Shown here: positions 15,328 to 16,505 of the stretch, piece by piece | Numbering within the stretch: position 1 is the first letter of the stretch | Layout: each line of letters begins with the position of its first letter | Origin: Acidithiobacillus sp. | GTDB taxonomy: Bacteria; Pseudomonadota; Gammaproteobacteria; Acidithiobacillales; Acidithiobacillaceae | DNA: 16,505 nt | Reading direction: 5' to 3' | Assembly (NCBI GenBank): GCA_028065135.1 | Contig: JAPTWR010000195.1 | Location: 1 to 16,505 of the forward strand | Notes under the pieces: model-generated | Database searches by the model: none | Seen by the model: only the letters and a program-made list of their open reading frames with translations | What the model was told of the DNA's origin: nothing | Made by a program: the position numbers and the translations under genes

Positions 15328-15984
15328 ATGAACGACTTGCTTCTGGAAAACATCCATAAAACCTTCCCTATCCGCCATGGCCGGGACAAACAGGTGGTGC
15401 TGGATGACATCTCCTTGCGGGTTCGTCCCGGAGAGCGCTGGGGCATTGTGGGCCCCAATGGCGCGGGCAAGTCCACCATCATTCAGATCATCAGTGGATC
15501 TCTCACGCCCGATTCAGGCACCGTGCACCGGGGGATGAATGTTTCCTGGCCCATAGCCTTTGGCGGGGCATTCCACAGTAGTCTGACGGGGCGGGACAAT
15601 GCCCGGCTCATCGCCAGGGTGTACGGTGTGGACGTGGATGAGACCGTGGCAAGAGTCGAGGGTTTCGCGGAACTCGGGACCTATCTGGATGAGCCCGTCA
15701 AGACCTATTCCTCGGGCATGAATTCCCGCCTGAGCTTCGCCCTGAGTATGGCCATCGATTTCGATTGCTTTTTGGTGGACGAGGTCATCTCCGTGGGCGA
15801 CATCCGCTTTAATCGCAAGTGTGAGGAGGAACTGCGAAGCCGGGAGAACAAGGCCATGGTGTTGGTCTCTCACCATCTGGATATTATCCGCAACAACTGC
15901 GATCACGCGGCCTTTTTGCAGCATGGCAAGCTGCACTTTTTCGATAGCGTGGATGAGGCCATATCCGCTTATGAGGGGATGTAA
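15328..15984 (+). CDS. kpsT: Capsule polysaccharide ABC exporter, ATP-binding subunit
   Basis: This 218-residue ATPase has the length of KpsT/BexA/CtrD. Walker A is GPNGAGKST (42-50, K48), the ABC signature is the family-typical YSSGMNSRL (127-135), Walker B is CFLVDEVISVGD (D151, E152), and the switch histidine is H182 in VSHHLD. It powers export of the glycan through KpsM. The ATG at 15328 is preferred because GGAAAGG lies nine bases upstream; an in-frame GTG at 15289 would add 13 residues that do not belong to the family. It is GC-rich like kpsM but separated from it by the AT-rich insert, with its own structured leader, so it may be transcribed independently. Its end overlaps the next gene by 14 bases. 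Confidence 0.95.
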   Translation: MNDLLLENIHKTFPIRHGRDKQVVLDDISLRVRPGERWGIVGPNGAGKSTIIQIISGSLTPDSGTVHRGMNVSWPIAFGGAFHSSLTGRDNARLIARVYGVDVDETVARVEGFAELGTYLDEPVKTYSSGMNSRLSFALSMAIDFDCFLVDEVISVGDIRFNRKCEEELRSRENKAMVLVSHHLDIIRNNCDHAAFLQHGKLHFFDSVDEAISAYEGM

Positions 15985-16453
15985 GACAGGTTTTCCCGCC
16001 CTGTGGGACCATTGGTGGCCTGGGGCTGAGGCGAGAGAGGCGGATTTGCGCGCCTTGCCCGACGCCGAGTTCGTGGAAGCGATTTACCAGCGCTATCTGG
16101 GACGTGCCGCGGATGAGGAAGGCAAGGCCTACTATCTGCGCCTGCTGCGCGCGGGCCGGGGGCGTGTCCGCGTATTGAAGGATTTCAGGCGATCTGCCGA
16201 GGCCCGGCGCTATACCCAATACCGCCAGCGGCGCTTGGCTATCGCGGATTTTTTGCGCAAGGAACACCCCCCCCCTGTTGCCGACGGAGTTGCGCCGTCT
16301 GCCGCTGCCAAAACCTCGAATCGCACTGCTCGGCACCTGTCTTGCCGAGAGCTTGCTGCAGGTGGCCCTGGAGTTGGACTGGTCCATGCGGCATTACCTC
16401 ATGGATTCGGGCTTGCAGGAGGTGGATCGGCAGATAGTTGCCGATGCCTTTGA
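15971..16453 (+). CDS. DUF4214-domain protein, frame interrupted at a C9 tract
   Basis: The ATG at 15971 overlaps the end of kpsT and opens a frame of 160 residues. Residues 28-90 form a DUF4214 domain, with FVEAIYQRYLGRAADEEG followed by YYLRLLRAGRGRVRVLKDF and a final SAEARRY, close to the family pattern. After LRKEH the frame enters a C9 run at 16267-16275 and then continues as about 60 residues of Ala/Gly/Ser-rich sequence with no recognisable character before stopping at 16453. The neighbouring frame downstream of the run looks like genuine protein to the window edge, so the intact gene is probably a two-part fusion that needs one more C. It could be phase-variable, a pseudogene, or a sequencing miscount. 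DUF4214 domains occur near glycosyltransferase and export genes, but their role is not established. Confidence 0.7.
   Translation: MRGCKTGFPALWDHWWPGAEAREADLRALPDAEFVEAIYQRYLGRAADEEGKAYYLRLLRAGRGRVRVLKDFRRSAEARRYTQYRQRRLAIADFLRKEHPPPVADGVAPSAAAKTSNRTARHLSCRELAAGGPGVGLVHAALPHGFGLAGGGSADSCRCL
16267..16275 (+). repeat. Homopolymer tract of nine C
   Basis: Nine consecutive C residues fall exactly where the DUF4214 frame and the following protein-like frame part company. Ten Cs (or seven) would join them into one reading frame. Confidence 0.95.
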
Positions 16454-16505
16454 TGTGGTCCTTGTCAATCTCACCCTGCGCACCCTCCTCAGCATGTCGG
16501 TAGAA
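16276..16505 (+). pseudogene. Out-of-frame continuation of the DUF4214 gene, partial at the right edge
   Basis: In the frame reading CTG at 16275 the sequence is open to the window end for about 77 codons and looks like folded protein. It has PRIALLGTCLAESLLQ, a strand ending in a GTC turn reminiscent of SGNH-hydrolase block I, then WSMRHYLMDSGLQEVD and a DAFDVVLVNLTLRTLL strand. There is no start codon and no ribosome-binding site between it and the DUF4214 frame, so it should be the second domain of the same gene. The SGNH suggestion is tentative because too little of the domain is visible. Confidence 0.6.

Noticed and set aside
1..16505. CRISPR array, tRNA or rRNA genes
   Set aside because: No regularly spaced repeats and no recognisable tRNA or rRNA sequence were seen on either strand.

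Overview
The window looks like part of a chromosomal capsule or exopolysaccharide locus of a Gram-negative proteobacterium. The evidence is a lipoprotein outer-membrane export channel, an inner-membrane co-polymerase and an ABC-2 exporter of the Kps/Bex/Ctr class. The flanks are GC-rich (about 60% in sample lines) and resemble an acidophilic Acidithiobacillus-type genome. That assignment rests on general impression only and is weak.

Left block (1-4047, minus strand): three genes run leftward as a tight operon. They are an OPX-type export lipoprotein, a GT4 glycosyltransferase that begins 9 bases later, and a type I polyketide synthase whose ATG overlaps the glycosyltransferase stop (ATGA). 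The synthase runs off the left edge after its KS domain and the first residues of an AT domain. A 167-base divergent promoter region separates this operon from the rightward block.

Middle-left block (4215-7607, plus strand): manC (bifunctional GDP-mannose pyrophosphorylase/phosphomannose isomerase), kpsE and kpsM, closely spaced or overlapping. Directly after kpsM lies a decayed second copy of the kpsM 3' end, shifted by one base.

AT-rich insert (about 7.8-14.9 kb): the transporter permease and ATPase genes, usually adjacent, are separated here by about 7.7 kb of mostly low-GC DNA. It carries a 1328-residue protein with two tandem glycosyltransferase domains framed by DUF4214-like segments. 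It also carries a 13-G homopolymer, a frameshifted remnant of an IS66-family transposase, and an overlapping pair of related genes. One of the pair is a recognisable SAM methyltransferase; the other is a shorter paralogue without the SAM-binding motif. A gene-poor stretch of about 800 bases follows.

Right block (15.2-16.5 kb): the GC-rich sequence resumes with an unusually structured leader of four consecutive inverted repeats, the last burying the kpsT ribosome-binding site. Then come kpsT and an overlapping DUF4214 gene broken at a C9 tract; its continuation is open in another frame to the window edge.

Taken together, GDP-mannose is made by ManC, glycan chains are presumably built and modified by the GT4 enzyme, the giant glycosyltransferase and the methyltransferase(s), and export uses KpsM/KpsT/KpsE and the OPX channel. 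The polyketide synthase suggests that a lipid or acyl part is made alongside the glycan. The AT-rich insert has the look of an exchanged serotype-type cassette.
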